The notes under the pieces: model-generated
The model's input: the letters and a program-made list of their open reading frames with translations, nothing else
Database searches by the model: none
Told to the model about the DNA's origin: nothing
Part shown: positions 1 through 6,181 of the stretch, in pieces
Numbering within the stretch: position 1 is the stretch's first letter
Layout: every line of letters begins with the position of its first letter
Translations under genes and position numbers: made by a program
Source: Oscillospiraceae bacterium
GTDB lineage: Bacteria > Bacillota > Clostridia > Oscillospirales > CAG-272
DNA: 8,428 bases
Direction: 5' to 3'
Assembly (NCBI GenBank): GCA_009788105.1
Contig: WQSD01000046.1
Location: 1-8,428 of the forward strand

Positions 1-552
1 GCGCTCTCCCCCCGGCTCAACTTCAAATATTACCTCGATAATGTCTTCACCAAGTGCCGCCGCACCAAAGTCATAGCGGTCGTAAAACTCGTATCTGCTG
101 TTTACGCGCATAGCGTTTTGTATTTGAAAAAGCAGAGGTGCCGCTTCGCTGTTGTTGGCAGGGTCAATGATTCTGTGCCAAGCAAAAATGAAGTCGCTCG
201 CCTGCACTCGTGTTCCGGTGCTCCAACGAGATTCTCGAAGAGTGATTTCAATAACAAACTCTCCAAGTTCAAGGTTTTCACGGGTGACACGATAGCTTTG
301 TTTAACTCCGTTACGAATTCGTCCGTTTTCATCGTGTACCATCAACCCCTCGAACACCATGCTGACTATTGTCGCTCCGCTTACACAGCGAAATGCGTGC
401 ATCGGGTCAAAAGACAGCGGGCGACCCGGCAAAGACATATGTAGCTCGGGACCGGTAAATTGGGGGTCAAAGCGGTTGCATCCTGTAAGAGTAGAGAGTA
501 GCAACGCTGCTACAAATACAATTGCAAGAACAAGAGAAATGGTTTTTTTCAT
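1..552 (-). CDS. Family 5 (oligopeptide-type) extracellular solute-binding lipoprotein, N-terminal part
   Basis: This is the N-terminal 184 residues of a substrate-binding lipoprotein of an ABC importer (SBP family 5, OppA/DppA-like), which captures peptides or similar ligands outside the membrane. The gene runs off the left edge; family members are usually 500-600 residues, so about two thirds is missing. ATG at 552-550 is preceded by a perfect GGAGGA (566-561) with 8 nt spacing. Residues 1-25 form a lipoprotein signal: KK, a hydrophobic core and lipobox LTGC with the lipidated Cys at 25. The mature part shows the family pattern: a PxSFDP stretch near 45-50, an EGLMVHDENG segment (69-77), and the hallmark W-S-T-G-T-x-V-x-A-S-D-F-x-F-A-W-x-R-x-x-DP block at 110-131. 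It has its own promoter (641-669), so it is probably not co-transcribed with the upstream surface-protein gene. Ligand specificity and the permease partners lie outside the window. Confidence 0.9.
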   Translation of the reverse strand, partial: MKKTISLVLAIVFVAALLLSTLTGCNRFDPQFTGPELHMSLPGRPLSFDPMHAFRCVSGATIVSMVFEGLMVHDENGRIRNGVKQSYRVTRENLELGEFVIEITLRESRWSTGTRVQASDFIFAWHRIIDPANNSEAAPLLFQIQNAMRVNSRYEFYDRYDFGAAALGEDIIEVIFEVEPGGER

Positions 553-640
553 TAGGTTTTTCCTCCGGTGGGGGGTGCCTTTTATGGGCATTGTAGTCAA
601 TTATGTTAAGCAAACAAGCTAAAAAAGCCGTCACAAAGAT

Positions 641-669
641 ATTGTATCACACTTTTCAGAAATAATCAA
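641..669 (-). promoter_or_regulatory. SigA-type promoter of the solute-binding protein gene
   Basis: On the minus strand a -35 TTGATT (669-664) and a -10 TACAAT (646-641) are separated by exactly 17 bp. The -10 is preceded by TG one base away (TGATACAAT), an extended -10. Transcription would start near 634 and leave a leader of about 80 nt before the ATG at 552. Confidence 0.65.
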
Positions 670-679
670 CTACTAAATT

Positions 680-702
680 AAAAAAATTCAAGATTTTTTG
701 AA
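680..702 (-). terminator. Weak possible Rho-independent terminator after the 858-residue protein gene
   Basis: Downstream of the TAA at 725-723, the minus-strand RNA has TTCAA, a short loop and TTGAA (702-687), followed by seven U (686-680). The stem is only 5 bp and AT-only, so termination would be inefficient. It is listed because it lies between a stop codon and the next promoter. Confidence 0.3.
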
Positions 703-722
703 ACAGCTAAAACAGTCGACTT

Positions 723-3299
723 TTATCGAAAGGTTTGTGTCCCTAAAACCCGACGACCTGCATCTAATATATAGTAGACAACACCGTCAAGTCGCACATC
801 GCCTAACACAAAATCTTGCAAATATCTAACCATATCGATATCGAGTGTACTCAAGAAAAGCTCTGCGTATTCGACGGTTGCCATAAACGAAGCATAAATC
901 GTTAATTCATAAATTAAGTAATAGCCGTCCACCGACACATAAAACGACATATAATCATTCGCCAACAAAGCAAACGTTTCATTCGTCATTTCCGCAAATT
1001 CTTCAAGGGTCGTTGTTGCAGGTGACGGCGGGGGTACATTTTGTGGTGGGGGTACATTTTGTGGTGGGGGGTGGTTTCCGTCCCGTGTCCAAATTGATAT
1101 GGCAAAATCGATTCTGTCGTCCCAGTCTACACTAAGATACATTTCGCCAAAGGTGTCCCGGTCCATTTCAATTACCAATATTCCGTTGTTTCCGCCGGTT
1201 TCAACCGTCACATGAAGCCAGTATCTTGCAAAAGAACCCATAATATAGTATCGCCCGCTTATTCGCAAGTTACCAAGCACCAAGCTAAACGTTCCCTCGA
1301 CATTTGAAGTAGGGCTGCCCACAAAGGTAAGCTCGGCGTTTTCCTGCCAATTGCTTCCGACCAACGCCGCAATATCTGTGTTCCACGCATTTTCTTGTTG
1401 CAGGGTTCGCGGAACATGAATTATCCATTCGCCCACAAGGTCAGCGTTGGTAAATTGGGGTGGCGGGTTTATCGGAGGCCAGTCGTCGTTCCAGTCATTC
1501 CAATCGTTCCAATCATTCCAGTCATTCCAATCCCAGTCCCAATCGTCGTTCCAGTCCCAGTCCCAGTCACCGCCTCCGCCAATCCCGGAGAAAAGTGCCA
1601 ACAAATACTCGCCCAAATCTGCCAGAGCGTATTCCGCTTGCTGGAGCCAGTCTTCGTCCCAGTCGGTGATATTCACAAAATCGGTGGGGGCGGGGGGGAG
1701 ACCAACAGAATTGGTGAGAAAGAAAATGTAAAACTCTCCCTCTTCCCTAAATGAAAGGGAAAAGCCATTGTCGCCGTTGGTCAGCACTCCGCTTACAGAA
1801 AAGGTTTCTCTGTGGCGCAGGTCTTCGTAGGTCAGGGTGAACTCCCCGCTGTCTGTATCCCATGTCAAAGAAAGCTCGTAGTGGCTTGCTCGAGTCCAGT
1901 TTGTGCTGTTCCACGCTTGCCACTCGTTTATAACAACCAAGCGGTTTTCGTATATCTCCCCTGAATTGTCAAAGTGCCATTCAATTGTTGTGCGGTCACG
2001 ACTTGAGTTAGTTGTAAGTGTCCAAGTGCAATTTACACTTGTGCCAAGGTCAATGCGAAGATTGGTCGTTTCTGTGTGTCTTCTCTCTCTTGTTGTGACA
2101 TCAAAGTTTATCCGCATAAGCCTGTTGCCACTGCCGATGTAGAAAGATGCAATTAGCTCGATTCGTGTGCCCTCATCAATTGCCCACTCAAGGTCTTCGA
2201 TTGCCCATTGTATGCTTGACTGGAATTGGCTAAACTGCGTTCCAAAAACGTCGCGTAGGTTACTATCTCGACGCATTATGTCATGTAAATCGGTAAGTAG
2301 GTTCAGCAAATCGCTTTCGTCGAAAACATAGTCCACACGGCGAACAGAAAAGTCCTCGCCGCCTATTCGCAAATTCACTCGCTCGGCGCGTTGCTCGGCG
2401 GCAAACAGGACATCACGGAACAGTCGGCTGTATGGCGCAAAGTCAAAGGTCGGGTCGTCGGTAGGCTGGAATGTTTCTAAAGTGGAGATAATTTGGTTTG
2501 CTGTGTTCCAGTCCATGTCAATTGTGTCGGCGAATGCAAGAAAATCGCGGCGCAGGTTGCTGAAGTCTATGCCATAAAAGTTGCCCTCTTCTTCATTAAA
2601 CGAGAACATAATGTTTCTTTCGGTTAGATAGACTGCGAAGTCTACAAGAATATCTTCTAATCCTTGCAGTTCTAGTCTGGCTTTTGTGAACCCGGCAGTT
2701 GTGTCGGCAGACATTCCAATCGACCCGCTGATGCTCGTGGCGTCGTTTCCGTTGGCGTCATCATTTTCGTCGTTGTTGTCTAAATAAACTCGGAAATTAA
2801 GGTCAGCAAAAAACGACCCTGTATCGAAAACTTCCGCAAGCCAAGAAAACGCCACAAGTGGAGATGCCTCGATACGCTCCATCACCTCATCTCCGAAGTT
2901 TGAAACTGCACGACCTACCGCAAGGGAGCGATTAAGTTGGGCAAAGACAACGCCTCCAATTGCCCCGCCTGCAAGCAAGAACACAAGAAGAGCGATAAGT
3001 ATGCTGGGGCGTTTAGTTTTCGGCTTTTTGACAGTCGTGGGTGTAATCGGAGGGGCAGGGGCGGGAGATTCGGGGGCTTGCACCTGTTGGGTAGCCACAG
3101 GCTCTGGCACAGGGGCGGCAGGCGAGGGCGTATCGGACGCAAGTTCCGGCGTTTCGCCGGCTGTATCAGCGACTTCAGGTTGAACTTGCGGCTCTTCCCC
3201 TGTGGTTTCGTCTTTGGTGGTAACATAATTTTCTCCGCATAAGGGGCAAGCGTCTTTGGCGTCAACCTGTGCCGCGCCACATTTTGTGCAAAATTTCAT
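723..3299 (-). CDS. Zinc-ribbon / single-TM / large extracellular protein with Trp-Asp-Asn repeat
   Basis: This is an 858-residue membrane-anchored protein of unknown function. Domains in order: an N-terminal zinc ribbon with C4-x2-C7 and C18-x2-C21; a Pro/Ala/Glu/Thr-rich linker (about 31-97); one TM helix preceded by basic KKPKTKRP (about 98-121), predicting zinc ribbon inside and the rest outside; a long soluble region (122-570) with a D-x3-LL-x2-L periodic stretch at about 327-341; a repeat of Trp with Asp/Asn (578-607); a beta-rich module starting ADLVGEW (619-740); a PPPQNV repeat (744-758); and a C-terminal module (762-858) that faintly resembles DUF4854-type domains. The zinc-ribbon+TM+unknown ectodomain plan is common in Clostridia. 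Start ATG 3299-3297 has a modest GAAAGAGAG ribosome site just upstream and an extended -10 promoter at 3336-3341. It lies downstream of the sigma/anti-sigma gene. Function cannot be assigned; a surface sensor or wall-interacting role is a guess. Confidence 0.85.
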   Translation of the reverse strand: MKFCTKCGAAQVDAKDACPLCGENYVTTKDETTGEEPQVQPEVADTAGETPELASDTPSPAAPVPEPVATQQVQAPESPAPAPPITPTTVKKPKTKRPSILIALLVFLLAGGAIGGVVFAQLNRSLAVGRAVSNFGDEVMERIEASPLVAFSWLAEVFDTGSFFADLNFRVYLDNNDENDDANGNDATSISGSIGMSADTTAGFTKARLELQGLEDILVDFAVYLTERNIMFSFNEEEGNFYGIDFSNLRRDFLAFADTIDMDWNTANQIISTLETFQPTDDPTFDFAPYSRLFRDVLFAAEQRAERVNLRIGGEDFSVRRVDYVFDESDLLNLLTDLHDIMRRDSNLRDVFGTQFSQFQSSIQWAIEDLEWAIDEGTRIELIASFYIGSGNRLMRINFDVTTRERRHTETTNLRIDLGTSVNCTWTLTTNSSRDRTTIEWHFDNSGEIYENRLVVINEWQAWNSTNWTRASHYELSLTWDTDSGEFTLTYEDLRHRETFSVSGVLTNGDNGFSLSFREEGEFYIFFLTNSVGLPPAPTDFVNITDWDEDWLQQAEYALADLGEYLLALFSGIGGGGDWDWDWNDDWDWDWNDWNDWNDWNDWNDDWPPINPPPQFTNADLVGEWIIHVPRTLQQENAWNTDIAALVGSNWQENAELTFVGSPTSNVEGTFSLVLGNLRISGRYYIMGSFARYWLHVTVETGGNNGILVIEMDRDTFGEMYLSVDWDDRIDFAISIWTRDGNHPPPQNVPPPQNVPPPSPATTTLEEFAEMTNETFALLANDYMSFYVSVDGYYLIYELTIYASFMATVEYAELFLSTLDIDMVRYLQDFVLGDVRLDGVVYYILDAGRRVLGTQTFR
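1026..1070 (-). repeat. 18-bp tandem repeat encoding PPPQNV units
   Basis: The plus strand repeats an 18-base unit (gtacattttgtggtgggg) in tandem. In the protein it gives PPPQNV PPPQNV PPP (residues 744-758), a rigid proline spacer between the beta-rich module and the C-terminal module of the surface protein. Such an array can change copy number by slippage. Confidence 0.75.
1479..1568 (-). repeat. Tandem 9-bp (NDW) and 6-bp (DW) coding repeat
   Basis: Residues 578-607 of the surface protein consist only of W, D and N: DW dipeptides, then five N-D-W triplets, then a DDW ending. At DNA level the plus strand shows repeats of the form ccartcrtt (9 bp) flanked by cccagt/cccaat 6-mers, so all units stay in frame. 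Synonymous variation between units (cag/caa, cat/cgt) shows that the protein pattern is retained while DNA diverges. It is flanked by glycines (GIGGGG) and prolines (PPINPPP), as expected for a linker. Confidence 0.85.
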
Positions 3300-3335
3300 T
3301 AAATTCTCTCTTTCGATTAAAGTAAGTTAAGTTAT

Positions 3336-3364
3336 AGTATACCATACATTTTTCAAAAAAGCAA
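3336..3364 (-). promoter_or_regulatory. Extended -10 promoter of the zinc-ribbon surface protein gene
   Basis: The minus strand reads TGGTATACT, an extended -10 with TATACT at 3341-3336. A partial -35 (TTGCTT, 3364-3359) lies 17 bp upstream. The start codon at 3299 is about 37 nt downstream of the -10, which fits a short leader. The 12-mer ATGTATGGTATA overlapping it recurs at 7775-7764. Confidence 0.55.
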
Positions 3365-3398
3365 GTGCGTGATGAAAGATTCAGCTTTTTTGTTTTTT

Positions 3399-3420
3399 GT
3401 TTCGTTACAACCTTAATGAA
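3399..3420 (+). repeat. Fragment of the MITE-like repeat end
   Basis: The 21 bases gtttcgttacaaccttaatga match 5154-5174, the right terminal arm of the element at 4771-5176, with one mismatch. A T-rich stretch just before it (3381-3398) loosely follows the arm too. It lies between the sigma/anti-sigma stop and the surface-protein promoter. It could be a solo end left by excision or a second degraded copy. Confidence 0.55.
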
Positions 3421-3455
3421 CACCCAAAACTTTGCAATATGGTCTATCTTGATAG

Positions 3456-4715
3456 TTATAAAATATTATACGTCGCTTCCAAATTCAGCACCTGCCCCTC
3501 TGCAACATAGGCGTCCACATAAACAAACTGGTACGCGCCGCAGGAAATCACGTCGGTACCTTGCTTTATCCGCACGTTTGTAGCCACCGCAGGAATGGCG
3601 ACGTACAGTCCAGAGCGGGCGGCTGGACCGAGTTGATTGTTTGTTCCAATTGTATGCAAGTTTGGTGCATCAGGCGAAGCCGAATAAATAACATTGACGC
3701 TTTTAGGTACTGTTGCGACTGAATTCATTTCGTGATTTTCAAAAATTTTGTAAATTCTTCTGTACACCAACGCAGTTCGACCTGGACTATCGCTTTCAAA
3801 TGTTTCAACTTCAATGCGATTTCCTTCGTTATCAAATTCCGCAAGATGTTGCATATAGTTGTCGTAGTTCATGCGATAATCATCTTTGTAATGTGGCATT
3901 TGACCGTTATGCTCGATAAGAAATTGAGTGTGTTCTTCATGGTTCGGAAAATGATGTTTGCAGCCCATATAAACTAAAACATCATTGTTTGCTAACTTGA
4001 ATGAAATGTTGTAATGCCTTATTATTCCTTGCGGCGCAGGCTTAATATGCGGCGCAAGCTCCCGCAGGCTGTCCGCAATGTCACGGCATTCGGTGCAGGC
4101 GGCGATATGCTCCTCCACTTTCGCTTTATCTGCGGGCAAAATGGCATTTCTGGCGTATTGCCAAAGGTACTGGATAGCGTTGTTGCAGTTCATAATGTGT
4201 TCTCCTTCGATTAGGTAAGATTTTAGTTGGTGTTTTAGGTTCACCATTCCGTAATGGCTGTTGCTTTTAACTGTGGACAGGTTCATGCCAAGGACTTTTG
4301 CCGTTTCGGCAACACTCATTCCACCGATAACACGGTGATATACCACCCTTTGTTGCCTTTTCGGCAGACGGCGAATGGCGGCAAGAATCTCCTCGCACCC
4401 CTGGGCAGAGGCGAAATCTTCGTACAGCCCGCCCGCCACCATGGGCACTTGATGCTCTTCCAAGGAATCAAGGGAGAAGTACACCCCCTGAGTGGCACCC
4501 CTTGAAGCGGAAGTCCTGCGATACACAATCCGCCGAGCAATGGTTTTCAGCCACGCAAAGATTTTCCCCTGCTCTGCGTATCCGTCAAAGGCTTTGTACG
4601 CCGCGATAAACGCTTCTTGTACGTCGTCTTCCTCCCCGCCAATACTGCGGACATAGGAGAGCAAGCGTGGGTGATACTGTCGCACAATGTCGTCGAAATT
4701 TTGTGTTGGGTTGAT
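3456..4715 (-). CDS. ECF-type sigma factor fused to ZAS anti-sigma domain and unknown C-terminal domain
   Basis: One open frame joins a group IV sigma-70 factor (promoter selection by RNA polymerase) to its usual antagonist domain. Numbered from GTG 4685: region 2 covers about 1-58 (VQEAFIAAYKAF, FAWLKTIARRIV); region 4 covers about 98-151 (LPKRQQRVV, HTH MSVAETAKVLGMNLSTVKS); a zinc-associated anti-sigma motif follows with C167, H193-x3-C197-x2-C200; residues 216-409 are unrecognised, His/Tyr-rich and without a TM helix, so the product is cytosolic. GTG 4685 has no SD and cuts off family-like residues. The frame is open back to a TAA at 4721, and an AAGGAGG (4730-4724) sits 8 nt before ATC at 4715-4713, giving (M)NPTQNFDDIVRQYHP, a natural sigma N-terminus. 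I therefore extend to 4715, a non-canonical start. M165 (4193) is a second likely start. The fusion may be natural or the result of a lost stop. Confidence 0.85.
   Translation of the reverse strand: MNPTQNFDDIVRQYHPRLLSYVRSIGGEEDDVQEAFIAAYKAFDGYAEQGKIFAWLKTIARRIVYRRTSASRGATQGVYFSLDSLEEHQVPMVAGGLYEDFASAQGCEEILAAIRRLPKRQQRVVYHRVIGGMSVAETAKVLGMNLSTVKSNSHYGMVNLKHQLKSYLIEGEHIMNCNNAIQYLWQYARNAILPADKAKVEEHIAACTECRDIADSLRELAPHIKPAPQGIIRHYNISFKLANNDVLVYMGCKHHFPNHEEHTQFLIEHNGQMPHYKDDYRMNYDNYMQHLAEFDNEGNRIEVETFESDSPGRTALVYRRIYKIFENHEMNSVATVPKSVNVIYSASPDAPNLHTIGTNNQLGPAARSGLYVAIPAVATNVRIKQGTDVISCGAYQFVYVDAYVAEGQVLNLEATYNIL
4191..4207 (-). promoter_or_regulatory. Internal Shine-Dalgarno and ATG at the sigma/anti-sigma joint
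   Basis: Within the fused gene, AAGGAG (4207-4202) stands 8 nt before an in-frame ATG (4193-4191) that begins MNCNNAIQYLW, the typical N-terminus of a stand-alone ZAS anti-sigma factor. Initiation here would yield a separate 245-residue anti-sigma protein in addition to the fusion. The bases also encode EGEHI of the fusion. Confidence 0.6.
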
Positions 4716-4730
4716 AGTTTACACCTCCTT
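4713..4730 (-). promoter_or_regulatory. Perfect SD upstream of an ATC (non-canonical) start
   Basis: AAGGAGG (4730-4724) is followed by TGTAAACT and then ATC (4715-4713). The 8-nt spacing is ideal for initiation and the frame continues directly into sigma region 2. No ATG, GTG or TTG exists in frame between the upstream TAA (4721-4719) and GTG 4685. Either ATC is used at low rate, the start codon has mutated, or there is a base-call error. Confidence 0.55.
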
Positions 4731-4770
4731 TTTCAATGTTTGAAAGCTGTCAGCGTTTTGCAGATATGGG

Positions 4771-5176
4771 CGTCATTAGACTTGTATTGAAACAGAAATA
4801 ACAGCTTAAATTCATGTCTTAACCACAAACAAACAGCAATGTCATTGCGAGGAGCGAAGTGACGAAGCAATAGAGTTGTGTCGAAACGAAATATCTTTCG
4901 CCCAAACGCCACCGAACGTCATTGCAAAGGCGACCTTTGCCGTGCAATCCAGTCGAGGAGTCGCAATTTTGAACCGTCTTTTGCAGTTTTACTAGGACGA
5001 TTTGACAGCGGTGCTGTGCAACTTGGGAGGTCTATTTTCGCCAATTTCAGCAGATAAAACTTTTTCACTGGATTGCCACGGATTTTAGAATAAATCCTCG
5101 CAATGACGGTGCTGGTTGTTTGAGGTTAAGACGGTGATTTTGCTGTTACTTTCGTTTCGATACAACCTTAATGACG
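4771..5176. mobile_element. MITE-like nested palindromic element
   Basis: This is a 406-bp non-coding element with long imperfect terminal inverted repeats. The left arm 4771-4853 begins cgtcatta and ends gtcattgcgagga; the right arm 5095-5176 begins tcctcgcaatgac and ends taatgacg. The arms are about 80 % identical over about 83 bp. Nested inside are gcaatccagt/actggattgc (4944-4953 and 5067-5076), a hairpin attgcaaagg...gcaat (4921-4947), and a further inverted copy of the arm motif (4875-4891 against 5150-5166, 16 of 17). The segment gcgaggagcgaagtgacgaagcaa is of the kind found in dispersed bacterial palindromic repeats. No ORF of note and no transposase lie inside, and no clear target duplication is seen. 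It ends about 40 bp upstream of the sigma gene's SD, so it may supply or displace that promoter. Confidence 0.7.
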
Positions 5177-5196
5177 TTCCGTTTGTTTGGTTTCAA

Positions 5197-5264
5197 GACG
5201 GGGTGGCTGTGTTGTCGCTGCTGTTCAGTTAAGCCACCCCCGTCAGTCGGAAAAACACCGACTG
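5197..5264. repeat. Double-hairpin palindromic repeat cluster
   Basis: Two adjacent inverted repeats occur here. The first pairs gacggggtggct (5197-5208) with agccacccccgtc (5232-5244) with one bulged G. The second is a perfect 7-bp stem, cagtcgg/ccgactg (5244-5250 and 5258-5264), around aaaaaca. A third ccaccc (5266-5271) follows. The minus strand reads GGGGTGGC-hairpin-GACGGGGGTGGC, a layout typical of dispersed intergenic repeats in clostridial genomes. It lies beyond the terminator of the murD unit and directly next to the MITE-like element. No U-tract follows on either strand, so it is not a simple terminator. Confidence 0.5.
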
Positions 5265-5351
5265 CCACCCCTCCGCAGAGAGAAAGAAGAGCAAAAGCAC
5301 ACCTTACGACCCCACTCACTTATATAAAGGCAATCAAAGTCGAAAAGGTTC

Positions 5352-5388
5352 AAAAAATGTGCCATTTACACTTGGTGCAAATGACACA
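5352..5388 (-). terminator. Rho-independent terminator of the murD/acyltransferase unit
   Basis: Starting 17 bases after the stop at 5405, the minus-strand RNA forms TGTGTCATTTGCAC (5388-5375), loop CAA, GTGTAAATGGCACA (5371-5358): a 14-bp stem with two G-U pairs. Six U follow (5357-5352). This is a canonical intrinsic terminator and marks the end of the transcript. Confidence 0.88.
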
Positions 5389-5404
5389 CTTTCACAAAAA
5401 CCCA

Positions 5405-6181
5405 TTACCACACCCACTGGATTACATACATCACCCCAAGCATAATCGGCTGGTGCAACAGGAAAATCAGCAGGGTGTGCCGTCCGATAAAATCCAGCAC
5501 AGGAATTTTTATGGGGCGTAGTTTGACCGCAACATCTTCGTTTTTTACGTAATTGCCGAACACCGCCCCGGCGAAGAACATGAAAATCCACGGAAACAGA
5601 CCAAAGAAATCCAGCGACTGGAAACGTGGCGGTCGAAAGCCGATTATGGTCAGCGGATTGTGTATTATCGTTCCGAAAATAGTGAATAGCGGTAAGTCCC
5701 ACACTATGGTTTCTGTGAGATGAAAGAAGAACAGAAATATGGCGAAATACACTGGTGCAAGCCAGTATTTTGTGAAAAGAGCAGGACAGAGCTTGTCCAG
5801 TAAGATGAAAATCAAGGTTGCCACGGCAAGGAAATGGAGAATGCCGAAAAGTATGGGCATGCCCTCGAATATCCATGTTACCGCCGTGACCGCCAGCGCT
5901 CCGAGGGCGATTTTTCCTGCTCGCAGGGGATTGTTTCGACTGAGCTTGCAGGACATTCCTGCAAGAAAGATGAAAATGCTTGCGAAAATCGCCGACAGCC
6001 ACGGCAAAACAGGGTGAATTGACACCAAACGCACGAACCGCTGAACCCCGCTGTCGTGGAGGAAGTCGAATCCGCCGAACAGCACATTATACATAGCGTG
6101 GTGCAGTACCATCATGATGACACACAGCCCGCGGAGTGCGTCGAATATGGCTATTCGTTGCGGTTTGTGACGGCTACGCAT
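5405..6181 (-). CDS. DUF1624 / acyltransferase-like multi-pass membrane protein
   Basis: This integral membrane protein of 258 residues belongs to the DUF1624 (heparan-alpha-glucosaminide N-acetyltransferase catalytic-like) family, related to acyltransferase-3 proteins that transfer acyl groups across the membrane onto sugars or envelope polymers. Seen in the sequence (numbered from the TTG at 6187): R-x-x-x-F-D-A-L-R-G followed by MMVLHH (11-30), the family signature; LHFLA (117-121); a late LLHQP motif (243-247); and about seven hydrophobic segments near 21-37, 61-80, 94-109, 112-131, 142-157, 195-211 and 237-258. I choose ATG 6181-6179: GAGGAG lies 7 nt upstream, while the TTG at 6187 would leave a 1-nt gap. 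The start overlaps the murD stop by 8 bp, implying translational coupling. A terminator follows. The substrate is unknown; its link to murD suggests the cell envelope. Confidence 0.8.
   Translation of the reverse strand: MRSRHKPQRIAIFDALRGLCVIMMVLHHAMYNVLFGGFDFLHDSGVQRFVRLVSIHPVLPWLSAIFASIFIFLAGMSCKLSRNNPLRAGKIALGALAVTAVTWIFEGMPILFGILHFLAVATLIFILLDKLCPALFTKYWLAPVYFAIFLFFFHLTETIVWDLPLFTIFGTIIHNPLTIIGFRPPRFQSLDFFGLFPWIFMFFAGAVFGNYVKNEDVAVKLRPIKIPVLDFIGRHTLLIFLLHQPIMLGVMYVIQWVW

Noticed and set aside
102..332. Minus-strand 76-residue ORF
   Set aside because: It is an out-of-frame shadow of the solute-binding protein gene, which continues to the window edge in the correct frame.
1395..1754. Plus-strand ORFs rich in PIPVPIV or SFQSFQS repeats
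   Set aside because: They are antisense readings of the W/D/N coding repeat; the repeat removes stop codons on the opposite strand.
3444..3455. Perfect palindrome ctatcttgatag directly after the sigma/anti-sigma stop as a terminator
   Set aside because: The stem is 5 bp with a 2-nt loop and no U-tract follows on the minus strand.
5171..5521. Plus-strand ORF of 116 residues
   Set aside because: It is made of the palindromic repeat, the terminator and the antisense end of the acyltransferase gene. Its PPPSVGKTPTATPPQ-like stretch is a typical spurious translation of an intergenic repeat.
5334..6002. Minus-strand ORF of 222 residues
   Set aside because: It lies in another frame inside the DUF1624 gene, has no family features, and runs through the terminator hairpin.
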